A stretch of 64,000 nt of DNA from Areca catechu. Its lineage: Eukaryota; Streptophyta; Magnoliopsida; Arecales; Arecaceae. Shown here piece after piece: positions 37,830 to 51,000 of this stretch. The notes beneath the pieces were generated by a model. It was not told the DNA's origin. It ran no database searches and worked only from the letters and a program-made list of their open reading frames with translations. Position numbers and translations under genes: made by a program. The first letter of the stretch is position 1. Each line of letters starts with the position of its first letter. The stretch covers positions 21,173,815 through 21,237,814 of the forward strand of contig CM038040.1 of NCBI GenBank assembly GCA_021397845.1, in the 5' to 3' direction.

Positions 37830-40800
37830 AATGCTTTTACTTTGTACTATTTTTTCTTTTGGCTAGTAGGATTTTGTTGTGCCTGTCTTCATTTTTTGGC
37901 TATCTTATTTGACCCAAGGGATGTAATTGCTTTGCCCTTGACTTGGACAGCATAGTTGCCTTTTGTTTCGGATCTTCATGGATATAAATTTAAGGGCTTG
38001 TTTGGATGTTTGGGCTGAAAACCCCATTGCATTTATGGATTGGGCTAGTACAACCAGCTAGATATTAGGAATACAGGTTGGGTTAGGTCTGTATTTATAA
38101 GTACCCGATAGTGGCTTGGGAGCCCATATTCCATAGGAAGAATAAAAAGACCAGCAGGTCTTTTTTTTCTTCCTATGAGATTCGGGCCAACCCACTCCCA
38201 AACCATTGCTTGACTTTTTTCCCTTCCTATGGGATTCAAGCAGGCCCACTCCCAAACCACTCCTGGATGCTAGCCTGGATTCCTATCATCTGGTTGTACT
38301 GGCCCAATCCACAAATCCAAAGGGATTTTCAGCCCAATCATCCAAACATGCCCTAAATTGTATATCTATATATGGGTTCTAGTGCATGTTACCAGCTTTG
38401 GATCCCAAATATAGACCAGTAGGTTGGACTACGGTTTCTATGAACTACTGGGTTTGTGGTCTCTCCATGTATGGCTAGTAAAGAACTCAAATATATATTT
38501 TATGTAGAAGGTTTGATTGACAATATGGATAATGCATATAAGCCAAATTATTGGAATTGTTTTTGAATCATGGAAATTAGGATGTTAGAAGTAAACAAAT
38601 TGTCCCTCTCTTTATAGATTTTATATCTAGATAGAATCATAGAGCAAGAACACAATTATTGAAACAAATAATAGATGCTCTAGCTGACCTTCTCTAATCA
38701 TTTGGTAACTCCATCCTAGCAACATTCCTAACCACTTATCTTCAGCCTGCATCCATTTCGTAAGTATATGTTTTGCTAATGAACAAGCCTTTTCAATTGA
38801 TCCCTTATGTTTTAGTATCACTTTCACAAAGACTATGATTAGTCTGAGTCTGAGGACTTGCATTTGCCACTAGAGAACTCTTTCATCCATTTCTTTTGAG
38901 AGAAACTCTTTCTTATGGGTCCAGAAATAACACATCTCCCTACAATCATAGATAATCTTTTCACCCTCAAAGTATGGGTCCAGCTCTAATAAGATTTTAT
39001 TTAGATCCGGGAAGCTTGCAGACTTACAACCACATGCCGTGTCCGTAACGGACATAATACTCATTGGATACATCTCAGATACATGTCAGTAACTTGTATT
39101 AAGTACCCTATTTTTAAAAATTGAAACAACACTCTGGATACGTTTGGATACACTCGAGAAACTTCCTGGTCAGTTTTGTGGTCTATGATATTAACATTAA
39201 AATATGAAGTATAGATTGAGGTATACGGATTTGAACAGTGACTAAATGATATACTTGTAAAAGTTGATGCATTGAAAAAGTGTGGAATCTGATATTTTGA
39301 TAACTTTGCTTAATGGATGCTTTTTTTAACATACATGAGTGTGTATTTGTGTCTAAGTATTTATGCATTTTCTTATAAATAAATACATATATATTTATGT
39401 GTGTATTTTAGCCACATCATGTCCTATGCTATCCTTATTGTGTTGTATCCATATCTCATATTTGTGTCCATTCTTCATATGTTTAGATTGTCATCCAGGA
39501 AAGAGCTTATGCCACATCTGGTCATGGAATCGTAATTAGTGTTCAAATCCATCAACTGTGAATCTATTTAACTAGATGCTGCTCAGTTGATTCACCTTCT
39601 TCTCTGTCCAAAAATTTATTCTGAAGTCAAAGCCACATCTCTACTTTGTATTTCTGCTGACTTTTTACTCCATGCAGCTCTGTAAGATAACTGATTGTTT
39701 TGCTATGGTTGAATTATCATCAAAGAAAACCCTGCTAGTCAGTAATTACATGCTTCTCTCTGATAGAATTCCATGAAGACTCAAATGAAAACCACTTCTC
39801 ATTTATTTGCTTTAATTGCATAAACTGCTTCTGTGGGTTGCTTAACAAAAGAAATCCTCTTAGAGGATGTCCATATGTCTAATACTTTCATGCCTCCACT
39901 TGTTTCTAACCAGATATCAATTCAATACCTGCCTCCGTGACTGATGGAGTAGCATGTGGCTACTATTATGTTTTTTACAGAATGAATTTGTTTAAACATG
40001 TTCTTGAATCTGTTCACTCTATCAGAAGAAAAATGGCTGAGGCCTTTTTTTCTGTAAGATTTTCCTAGTTATCAGCTTATCAATTTCCAAAGATTCTGAA
40101 AAGATTATCTTGCTGAACCCTTTGTTTACGAACAGTGGTAGCAGGTATTCTATGTACTGTTGTGGTTGCCCGATATTAGTTCAGTGCTGATCAAGGTTTG
40201 GTATACCATTGGAATGGGACGGTAGGAATGGGACGGTATGAATGGTAACTTACCATTTTGGCACTTTTCCAGCACAATACGTAGTGTGTTGATATGGGAC
40301 TTCCTGTACCATATGTCAGTACATGGTACCATACCATTGTCAAAATACCACAACAAGATCTGTTACCACTATTTGAAACCATTGTGTTTATATTTCACTC
40401 TGATTGGAGCAGACAGTTGGGCCTGAAAATTAATAAATGGTACTGCCATACTGTTTTATGTGCATGGATTTTTACTGCATAATGGGGCTTGTTACTATTA
40501 CATCAGAATGCTGCTGATCTCAAGGTGGATCACATTCCTTTTGGTTCACCAGTCTCACATTGAGATTTAGGAGATGTCAATCCTGTTGTACTCAGTTCGC
40601 ACTATTATGTGCAGTCTTGCAGTTAGGCCTATGTAATTGCATTCTACTTGAACTCTTTTCTTGACAATTTGTTATTTCTGTATTTTAGAGATGGATGCAT
40701 GGTACTCCCCATTTCTTTATCAAAGTCATATGATAAAGGCAGTAAATGGTTGAGTACCTATCAGAAATTGTAGAAATCTTCCAATCTTCGATGTTTTTTA

Positions 40801-42030
40801 TATTCTCTTATGGAAGGTAATTAGTACTTTTATATATTCACATTCCATGTAAAGCATTCTGCTGTCTTGAATTCAATTAACCGTTGAAGATGGGAAATTT
40901 GGAAGGCCATTGGCACATGTGCAAGTGTTTTCTTGTCTTTTATCTTGTTGCAAGTTGCTACAAAATCTTTTTTGAACTTTAGCACATATGCCAACATCCA
41001 TAAACCTCTTATGAGCTGTTACTAAAATTTGCTGTAATGTATTCTGTTAAGATTCCTTTTTCTATTTAAACTATATATTTTTGCCTCACTTTTCAATCTC
41101 TGAGAACCAATATGCTGATTTTTTTCTTCTTGAAAATAATAAAGATAAAACTCATAAATATAAAAAAAACTAGCTTATTATTTGTATCATGGTGACAAAC
41201 ATATTAAATATTGGCCTGTAATGCTGAAGATTTTGCTTCATACCTCATCTTTAGGATAGGTAAATTGCTAGTCATGGGTTATAACTTATACAGCTAATGA
41301 CAAAGATATTTTTGTCATATTGTATTTGTCACTTTCTTGACCTTGAAATTCTTACCGACCATCTATCATTTTAACATTAAAGTTCTTTGGATTGGTTTTA
41401 AGTTCCTTACATCAATCATTATTGTCATCAATCATACGGTAGAAATATCAACTGAACATTCTGTTTTATACTTTCATCTTTATAAAATTGATGATAACCT
41501 GAATCTCACTATCTCTATATCTTAGAAATATGCCTTCTATTGGTCTCCAACAAGAATACACTTACTCATTTTAGTTACTTTCAGATATCAAAAGGAAACA
41601 AGCTTACGTGATAGCTCAGAGACTACTTCAGGCCTTGTTGGTCATATTCATCTTGACAAGGTTTCTTGGTTCTGTTATAATTCTGCTAGCTACACCAAAT
41701 TCTACTCGCTTAGTTCAATGGAAAAATAATCCATTGTTGACATAGAACTTTTTTTTTGGGACAGATGCAGTTGAAATTGTTAAACCAAAGTCCTGATGAG
41801 ATTCTTTGGAAGTGTCAAGATGTTATTTTTGGCTATGGAAAGAAGAAAGGAAAGCTCTCCCACTTTTTTAAGAGAATTATTTTATCACTTAGGTAGGAGC
41901 TTTTCTTTTCACATATCAAGTCTTTCAAATCAATTCTTGTGTAATGGTTTCTAGTTTCTTCTTACAAGGGGTAATCTGCTATATAACTAAATGCTTGCTT
42001 TTTTTTTTTTAGTAACTGCGTGTGCCTAAA

Positions 42031-42075
<45 letters not shown>

Positions 42076-45000
42076 ATCTGTGTTTTTGAATGCCATTTTT
42101 AAAAGACTGCTTATATTAGTAATAAGCTACATTGTTGGTTACACAGTTTGTAATAATCTATGATTAGGCTCGTGTAACATTACCTTGCACTTGGAAATGG
42201 TCTTAAGATGAAATGGGGAGAGAGATTGATACAATCATCTCAGTGAAGCAGACTATAGGTTAAGAAACAAACCAAAGAAACACTTCCTCAAAATTTCTCT
42301 ACCTTTTCATTCAACAATAGTTGAATAAGAAAAATGGTCTTTTGGACGTTTTAGTTGTCATGATAGTTTTTCTGTACAAAAAGATGGTTTTTTGTGAAAT
42401 TGTTGGTTGAATGGCTATCTGGTGTCTGCCACCAATGTTTCATAAAACATACATTTTCTACCAATAGTTTTACAAGATAATAAAATTCCTTCATATGAGT
42501 GTTAAGCTTGTAAGTTTTCATTTATTGCCTGCAGAGATTATTAAATCCTCCTGTTCAAGCCATTAGTTTTTGCATCCTAAGTGATATTCTTATGCGCAGC
42601 ATCTTAAATATGCCTACAGAACCTTATTCTAGAAATACCATGAGGACTATAGATGGAAAATCTCATTGCATTTGAGGATGTTGAATCAGTATTGATCTTA
42701 TTATTTATTGGCCTATTTCTATCATCATGTGAAAAATGGACCATAAATTACATGAAAATTCCTTTTATATGATACCTATTTTATTGCCTTATTCCTTCTT
42801 GTATTTGTCCTAGAGAACATGGAGAAAAGTATGCTGGTCAGCCATTTGTTCTCTATACTATAATCAAGAGTGGTATTGGCTATGTTTACTCCATCAAATA
42901 AAATGTTCCCACTGCAGAATTTTTAATGTTAGAGTAGCAGCATTAGTACAAACTCGAATTTATTATTTGAGAGAAATTCAGGTTTGAACTATGAGGTAAT
43001 GAATAGTAGTCTTGTTTCAGTTGCAAAATACTTCTCTCACAAGTGCTAAACATGCTTTGCTCGCTCATTTCCACTGCCAAACACCTCCTCAAAATTTTTC
43101 TGCCTTTCCATTCGACAATTAGTTGAATAAGAAAATATAGTTTTTCATATGTTTTAGTTTTCATGATAGTTCCTCCGTACAAGAGATGTTTTTTTATGAA
43201 ATTGTTGGTTGGATAGCTATCTGGTATCTGCCACCAATGTTTCATAAAACATACATTTTCTACCGATAGTTTTACCAGATGCTAAAATTCCTTCATTGTA
43301 AGTTTTTGTTTATTGCCTCCAGAGATCTTTAACACCTGTTCAAGCCATTAGTTTTTCAATCCTAAGTGATATTCTTATGCATAACATCTTAATATCTACT
43401 CCTATAGAACCTTATTCTACAAATACCAAGAGGACCATAGATGGAAAATCTTTTTGCATATGAAGATGTTGAATCATTATTGATCTTATTATTTATTAGC
43501 TTATTTTTATTGTCATGAAAAAAATGGGGCCAAAAACTAAATGAAAATTCTTTTTATGTGCTACCTCTACTATTGCCCATGTTAATTCTTGTATTTGTCC
43601 CAGACAATATAGAAAAAAGTGTGCTGACCAGCCATTTGTTCTCTATACCATAATCAAGAGTGGTATTGGCCATGTTTACTCCATCCAATAAAATGTTCCC
43701 ACTACAGAATTTTTAATGTTAGACTAGCATCATTAGTACAAACATGAATTTGTTATTTGAGAGATTCATAATTGATTTATGAGGTAGCGAATAGTAGTCT
43801 TGTTTCAGTTGCAGAATATTTCTCTCTCAAGTGCTAAACATGCTTTGCTCGCTCATTCCCACGTTCAAACACTTCCTCAAATTTTTTCTGCCTTTCCATT
43901 CAACATGTAGTTGAATAAGAAAATATAGTTTTTTTGTACATTTAAGTTTTTCATGATAGTTTCTCTGCACAAAAGATGGTTTTTGGTGAAATTGTTGGTT
44001 GAATAGCTATCTGGTGTCTGCTACCAATGTTTCATAAAACATACAGTTTCTACCAATGATTTTACAAGATACTAAAATTCCTTCATATGAGTGTTAAGCT
44101 TGCAAGTTTTCGTTTATTGCCTGTAGAGATTTCTTCCTGTTCAAACCCTTATATCCTAAGTGGTATTCTTATGCATAGCAACTTAATATCTACCCCTATA
44201 GAACCTTATTCTAGAAATAACAAGAGGACTATAGATGGAAAATCTTGTTGCATTTGAACATGTCGAATTGGTATTGATCTTATTATTTATTAGCCTATTT
44301 CTTTCGTCATGAAAAAAATGGTGCATAAACTAGATGAAAATACTTTTTATGGAGAAAAGTGTGCTGATCAGCCATTTTTCTCTATACTACAATCAAGAGT
44401 GCTATTGGCAATGTTTACTCCATCGAATAAAATGTTCCTGCTGCAGAATTTTTAATGTTAGAATAGCATCATTAGTACAAACTCAGATTAATTATTTGAG
44501 AGAAATTCAAACTAGAACTGTGAGGTAATGAATACTTGTCTTTTTTCAGTTTCAGAATGTCTCTCTCAAGTGCTAAACATGCTTTGCTTACTCTTTTCCA
44601 CTCCTCAATGCTTCTGGTTATTTTCTGAACGATTTGCTTCTGTTTATTGCTTGGGCAATGAAATTGTCAGTTCAATTTTTTCCTAACATTGATTTTTCTT
44701 CTCTCTACTTAACAAACCCATATTTAAATCCAAATAAATGAAGAAGTTTTTGAAGGAAAATATTAAGTGAGCTTACAAAATCCTGTCAAGATCTCTGGTG
44801 TTGCGACAAGATATTTAAGCACCATTGCACGCTATTGCTTTCTAGTATAGTGATTTATGTTACTACACTTGCCTTTTCCTTCTACATCTGTAGTCTTTAT
44901 CAGCTTAGATGCTGTGTTCTGATAGTTGACATGGGATGTAAACTGGCTAAAGCTTGAGGAATTGCGTTCTCTGGTTGATAAAGAAATACTTGTGTTATCC

Positions 45001-48000
45001 GTATGTGTCAATACTAGCTTACATGCAGCTTAAAGCAATCAAACTGCCTAAGAAATCTTAGGCTTTGATCATGGATGGATGCCTGGGCCTCTTGCATATT
45101 TGCATGGTTTGAATCTTTCATGTCAACTCTGCTCATCTACCCCACCTTGTTGAATGCTTATATAACATACTAGGATTTTTTCCCTTTTCATAAAAAGCAA
45201 ATTGATGCATATGTATCCATAATTTCCTGTATTTACATATTAATTATGTTTCTATAATTGTTTATCTACTTGTAAATGTTCTCATTTTCATATATCCATA
45301 TGTGCAGACATACTCATGCAGTCATGAATACACAATTTCTCCACTTGGCTATGGTTGTAGATTTGACCTTGTTTATGGATAACTATTGTCATAGCAATTT
45401 TATTTTCCATTTTGACTTATAAGCCGACAGATGGATGAAAGTTCTTATCTTGTCTAGTAAGTTAGGTTGAAATTAATGTTGCATGGAAGAAAACTCTGTT
45501 TCTTTGATATGGTTTTACCAAGTAGTCTGGGCAATATTATGTGCCACTGGGATTTCTTTTCCAATGAAGAAAAGAGATCTCCAAGAACAGCTTTAAAGAG
45601 AACTATGGAATCTTCTTTCATTATCTTATGATGCTAGGAGGTTATACTGGTTTGATTGCTTTGTGACCACTTATTGCTAGAAGTATTGCCAGAACTGAGT
45701 ATGTAATTTTTTACTTATAGATCCTTAAGTAAGTGGGCATACTGCTTGTTTAAATTGACAGCGAGGACAGTACTGGATGTGTAAAATATGATTTCTCCAT
45801 TCCAATACTACTTTTGAATGCTTGCAAGCTGACTTTGCATCATGAGAAGAGAAACATTTTAAAAGTTCAAACAGTCTTATCCTGGACTCAGAGAACTTAT
45901 CAATATGCTCATTTGCTTTCTAGAATTTTAAACACATCAAACATGATTGTGGAACATTTTTCCTTTTGTGCAGTGAATGTTGCAGCACCAGGCAACCAGA
46001 TGTTGGGAATTTGTCTTCATTCCCATGCTTGCAGTTCTCTTACTGTGATCAGAGTGCCACTCCAGATTGTGAGTCTCTTGAAAGAGCAATACATGTTATG
46101 GCGAACACTATATGTCCAATTCTATTGGATACAATTATTAAAGGTGTGTATGGATTCTATGATTTTATCTCATGTCAGGAAAATTGAAACTTTGCTGTCT
46201 TCATTGTGCATTTTTTTTAATTTTTTAATCTCAAACAGTCTAATTGGTGTATATGTAGGCTTATATTGACTTTGAAGGACTCAAGTAGGGAACCTTACTG
46301 CTTCCAGTATTGCTTTATTTTGTTTAGTTGATTATGTATATATATATATTATTTCATACTTTATTAGGTTCTCTCCTGCTCTCAAAATTTGTTGTTAATC
46401 ACCACTTTAGACATTGCTTACCTTACTGCTTGGCTTCAGTGCCTAAGCTTGAATGGTCTGGCATTATTTGGTTGGTTGATAACTAGCTCGCTTATGATGC
46501 ACCCATTGTTATAACTGATATACAACATCAATAAGACAAAAAAAGTCAAATTATAATGATAGATTCATGATGGAATGGGCTTATATAACATTAGAAACTG
46601 TTGCTGCAAGTTCTCCCAGACCGGGTTTGGTTGACTTGGCTGGAGCGCTCTTCTCCCGGTTCCTGCAAAAAGTCTCCAAGGGTCGGTGGTGTTCCGGCGG
46701 GGGACACTTCGATGCTTAAGTTAGCGGGAGCTTGAGGGCAATGGAATGGAGGAATCAATGGAGATGAGCCTGTGAAGCAGGGAGAGAGTCCTTATCGCCC
46801 AGAGTCCCCCGTTTTATCTTATATAGGTGCGGAACGTTACCAGAATCTGTTATGGGCTACGCACAAAAATGACCGATTTGCCCTTAAGAGAATCCGGGTA
46901 GTGGCCACGTGGCGCCAAAAGGGGGCAGCATGGTGGAACTAGTGTAGTGGCGCTGATGTGTCAATTCTGTTGTAATAAAATCCTGGCATCAGGTAGAAGA
47001 GGCTTCTAGAGTCCCCTAGGCTATTTTTAGAGTGGCTCTTCCAAAGTGGGTCGGACGGATCTCAACAGGAGTGGGTCAGACGGATCTCAACAGGAGTGGG
47101 TCAGACGGATCTTAGCAGGAGTGGGTCAGACGGATCTCAGCAAGAGTGGGTCGATCGGACCTCTACAGGATTGGGTTAGCCGGACCTCGACGGGAGTGGG
47201 TCGGTCGGACCCCAACAAGAATGGGTCAGCCGGATCTCAGCGGGAGTGGGTCAATCGGACCCCAGCAAGAGTGGGTCGGTCGGACCTCCGCGTCGGTCCG
47301 GTTCGAAGGTAAGCCGATTGGGTACAACATAAACAAATGAGGAAGCTCTTGAATCTGTCATATATATGCTAATCACTAATATAGCCTTGAACGTAGTAAT
47401 ATTGATATTGACTGCCAGAAGGCCTAGAAGGAGCTTCGAACTAATAAAAAGAAGGATCTTTATTACAAAAACTAGACCATTGAAGTTTCTCATGGTAGGC
47501 ACGTAAGCTGCTGCACCGCCTGGATGCCTACCATCTATACAGATGATAGATGATTTGACTGCCTGTTTTTTTCAGGAGAGTACGTAGGAATCTGCCTAGG
47601 TGCCTATCTATTGCTTATCACCTATCTCAACACTTAATATATTGTTGTATACACTATATACGTTGCTATTTATAAATGTCGCCATATGAACATTGTTTTG
47701 GTTGAAATGACTGCAATATTAATGTAATAAAATAGTAATGCAAGTGTAGTCAGTTTTAATATAGTATTGATTATGAGACAGCTAGTTAACTGTAGTATGA
47801 TGTTTTGGCATATTTGAGCTTCTGAGGATGTCTTGGACCCATGACAGAAAAATGTACACTGTTGAAGTCAACCTTCTGCAGTTAGATTATGTTATTGCAG
47901 GAAACCTGTTGGAGGTCGTCAATAGAATGACCTGTTTTATTACCCAAAAGTTGTCTTTTCTTTTTTTTTCTTTTTGACCTTGCCAGCTTGAAAATACTTT

Positions 48001-51000
48001 GGTTCCTCAAAGAACTGTGAAAGTTGGCATCGAGACACTGAAGCAAGGCTTGCAATCTCGGTATTGGTACCATACCAGTTTTTGACCGGTACCATACCAG
48101 TTTTTGACCAGTACACCGCTTACTGAGTTTCAGTACACACCTGTGTGTGGTTAAGGGACTTGTAGTCATCAGGATCTTGTATTCTTGTCTATTCTCATCT
48201 TTCATCTACAAAAAGACATATTAGTTTCAATCATCCTCCCTAGTTTTAATATGCATTGTACTTGTTATCTCTTTATTTCTGAATGTTTTGTTGATGGCAA
48301 ATGACCATTTTATATGCATGGCTCTCTGTGTAGGAGGGACAGAAGTCCCTCCTTTTTCTGGACGAGGCTCCTTTCTTCTGGATGGGGGTGGGAATTGAAC
48401 CATTGTGCCTTGTATCTGCACAAGAGACTTTCCCAAACCATCCTTTTGGAACCCTCAGATTTCATTTCTTTTTTATTTATTGAAGCTGCAGTTCTGGATT
48501 ACACATGTTCTAAGGTGGTAGCCCAGTTGGTAGAGGCCTTGCCTCACATCCAACTGGTCGTGGGTTCGAGGCATGATCCACGCGCGGTGATTCGATTAAA
48601 TCCAGGGACCGTTTTTCTGGTGCCCGTGACAGGTTGGATTGGGTGAGAGGTCAGGGTTTCCTTCTTTGTGTCCCTGTTCTACCAGCCGGCGTTTTAGTGG
48701 TGTCAGGTTGACGTACTCACTTTTAAGTGGAGAAAGGCTGCAAAGATTTAAGTGCCTTGCATCGAACATTACATGGGACAGGGGCCGGGTTTAACCCTCC
48801 TGTTCCTTTTTACTTACCCCCCAAAAAAAAAAGTGAATGGAATATCCCAGAAGATGAATAAGTGCACTATTCTAGTGCCCATCAAGCTCAAAATGAATGA
48901 TTGTAACATGAGTGGTAATGGTTGAAAAGATAAGCAATATGATCTGCTTCCTCTGCCTATAACATACAAGTTTGTTGTCAATTTCTTTTCTTTAGAAGTC
49001 TCGTGCTGCTTTTTATGAGCTTTTCTAAGAACCATATTCATCAGAAAAATGAGGTTTATTTTCTAAATTTAGTCATGTCATAACTCATAGAGTGTTTAAA
49101 TTTGAATGCAGTATATTTTGTTTTCTATTCTTAGCATCTTTTTCACAATGATAATTTAGTTTCTTCCATGTGTTTATTTCTTTGTAAATCTTCAGGTGAT
49201 CCTCGAGTCCATGAGGCCAATATTGTTTGGACTGGACCAGATGCAACCTCTTGGGTGAGAAATTCGTGCAAAACGTTAAAGGGTGAGGTAGCCATTGAAG
49301 TTGTTGTTGAAAAAGATGCAGTTCGACGAAATGGTGATGCGTGGAGGACTGTTATAGATGCCTGCTTACCTGTAATGCACCTTATCAATACCAGGCGATC
49401 TATTCCTTATGGCATTCAACAACTTCAAGAACTTCTTGGCATTTCTTGTGCCTTTGATCAAACAGTTCAGGTTTGTTTCAATAGTATAATATTTGATGAA
49501 AATACTGTGTATTTGCATGGTACTGGTAACCAGGATAATTTAGATAGATTTTCTGAGCTGTTGATAAAATGAATTTGTTTTATACTATTGAGGTATGTAT
49601 ATAATGCTAATATAACTCCAGTAAGTTTCAATCAACTTGCCCACCACCTGATGTTATCAAAAAACCTCCTATATCAATTTTCTCCCTGCTCCTCTGATTA
49701 TCATCATCATTTTTTGATGTTTATTTCACTTTCTTTTTTTGGTATGAAATTATGGCAAGTCAGACTGAAAAAACCATTCTTTGATGCAAGGTTTCTTGAA
49801 TCGGTATTGCATGTGCCGCCATATTGGCCTAGAATTGGCTTGATACTGTATGGTACCATACTGTAATGTGCCAACGGGTTTTGATCAATGAGAGGTGAGA
49901 GGGTAAAGGCATCGGGTGGCCTTTATCCATTTTAGCTCGTGACAGCCCCAAAACCAGTAGGTACTGGTGTGAACCGAGCCAAAATAGGCAGTCCCCTTTG
50001 TTTAGATCGAATGGCTTGGACCAGTTCCTGGCTTGTCCCAAATTGAAACTAGGAGCTGTCCTAGTTCTGCCCTTGTTTGGTTCAGTACACCCCAAACCAG
50101 GCAGGTTGGGATGGTTTAGCCTTCCTTGCTTTGATGCGTATTTGACTTGGGGTGTATATTTCACTTGGGACTATTAGGATTATGCTCAATCAGAATGAAA
50201 CTCTTCAATATTTAACATGTCATTCCCCTTGCAATTAGGAAACCATATATCACCTGTATAAAGTATCGGGCTAAAAGAAACTGCATACGCAACTCTTGTT
50301 GCATTTGATAATTTTTGCTTTGGTTAATTGCGTTATGAAGAAAGTAATCACAATGATTAATATTTCTACTGTTTATACTTTTTAAAAATATGAGGAAGGC
50401 ATGGTATTTGATTTTTTTGTCTGATTTTTCACCAATAACATCTATTCATCTTCTTCTTGTATTCTTTTTGGGAAATTGTGAGATCATCTGCCACATTAGC
50501 ACTCAGTTCACTGGTCTGATGTGGAAGTTGGTGATTGGCTGTGTGGGTAAGCAAGCCTTGACAAACACCTACAACTTAAACCTGTGTACTGCACCAATAC
50601 CTGATTGCCACATTGGCCTGGTGAACTGCGGTGAATTGTCAAGTGATTGGTACCAGTACCCTCATCCTCCTTTCTTGTTTAGTGGTCCGAGTACACAGTG
50701 AATGGTATGTCTTCATTTTTGCAGCGGTTGTCAGCATCAATTACAATGGTTGCAAAGGGAGTGCTCAAAGATCACCTTATTCTTGTTGCAAATAGCATGA
50801 CATGCACTGGAAACCTTATTGGTTTCAATACTTCGGGCTACAAGGCGCTTTTTCGATCTTTAAAAGTTCAAGTACCGTTTACTGAGGCCACATTAATTGT
50901 AAGCAAACCACTTGGAATACTTCTTGACTTGCTCAATTATACCTCTATTCCATAGTTTGAGCTTATATTTCTCCATATAAATGTTCATGAGACGAGATGG

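Larger units (their letters stand above)
41893..45973 (+). other. NRPE1 intron with a large tandem triplication
   Basis: 4081 bp. It includes a (CT)n microsatellite (42033-42074) and three tandem copies of a ~790-bp unit (about 42265-44600). The protein joins across it (AG|T gives Ser) in agreement with plant homologues, so no exon lies in the repeated units. Confidence 0.75.
46144..49195 (+). other. NRPE1 intron with solo LTR and SINE
   Basis: 3052 bp. It contains the GC-rich solo LTR 46599-47329, a GGTACC-rich CAAGGCTTGC fragment near 48047-48135, and a tRNA-type SINE at about 48514-48818. The acceptor is AATCTTCAG. The flanking exons join in phase 1 (G|GT gives Gly). Confidence 0.75.

Noticed and set aside
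42943..43245. 100-codon - strand ORF in the triplicated intron unit
   Set aside because: The frame is not conserved in the other two copies of the unit.
45814..46269. 151-codon + strand ORF covering NRPE1 exon 12
   Set aside because: It reads a different frame from the homologous one; the real exon is 45974-46143 in the frame giving ECCSTRQPD.
47046..47300. CRISPR-like array, because of regular 25-bp spacing
   Set aside because: There are no unique spacers; the whole 25-bp unit repeats, and the host is a plant LTR.
48514..48590. Possible tRNA gene, because of good A and B boxes
   Set aside because: The sequence after the B box does not complete a tRNA and no acceptor stem pairs with the 5' end; a SINE fits better.
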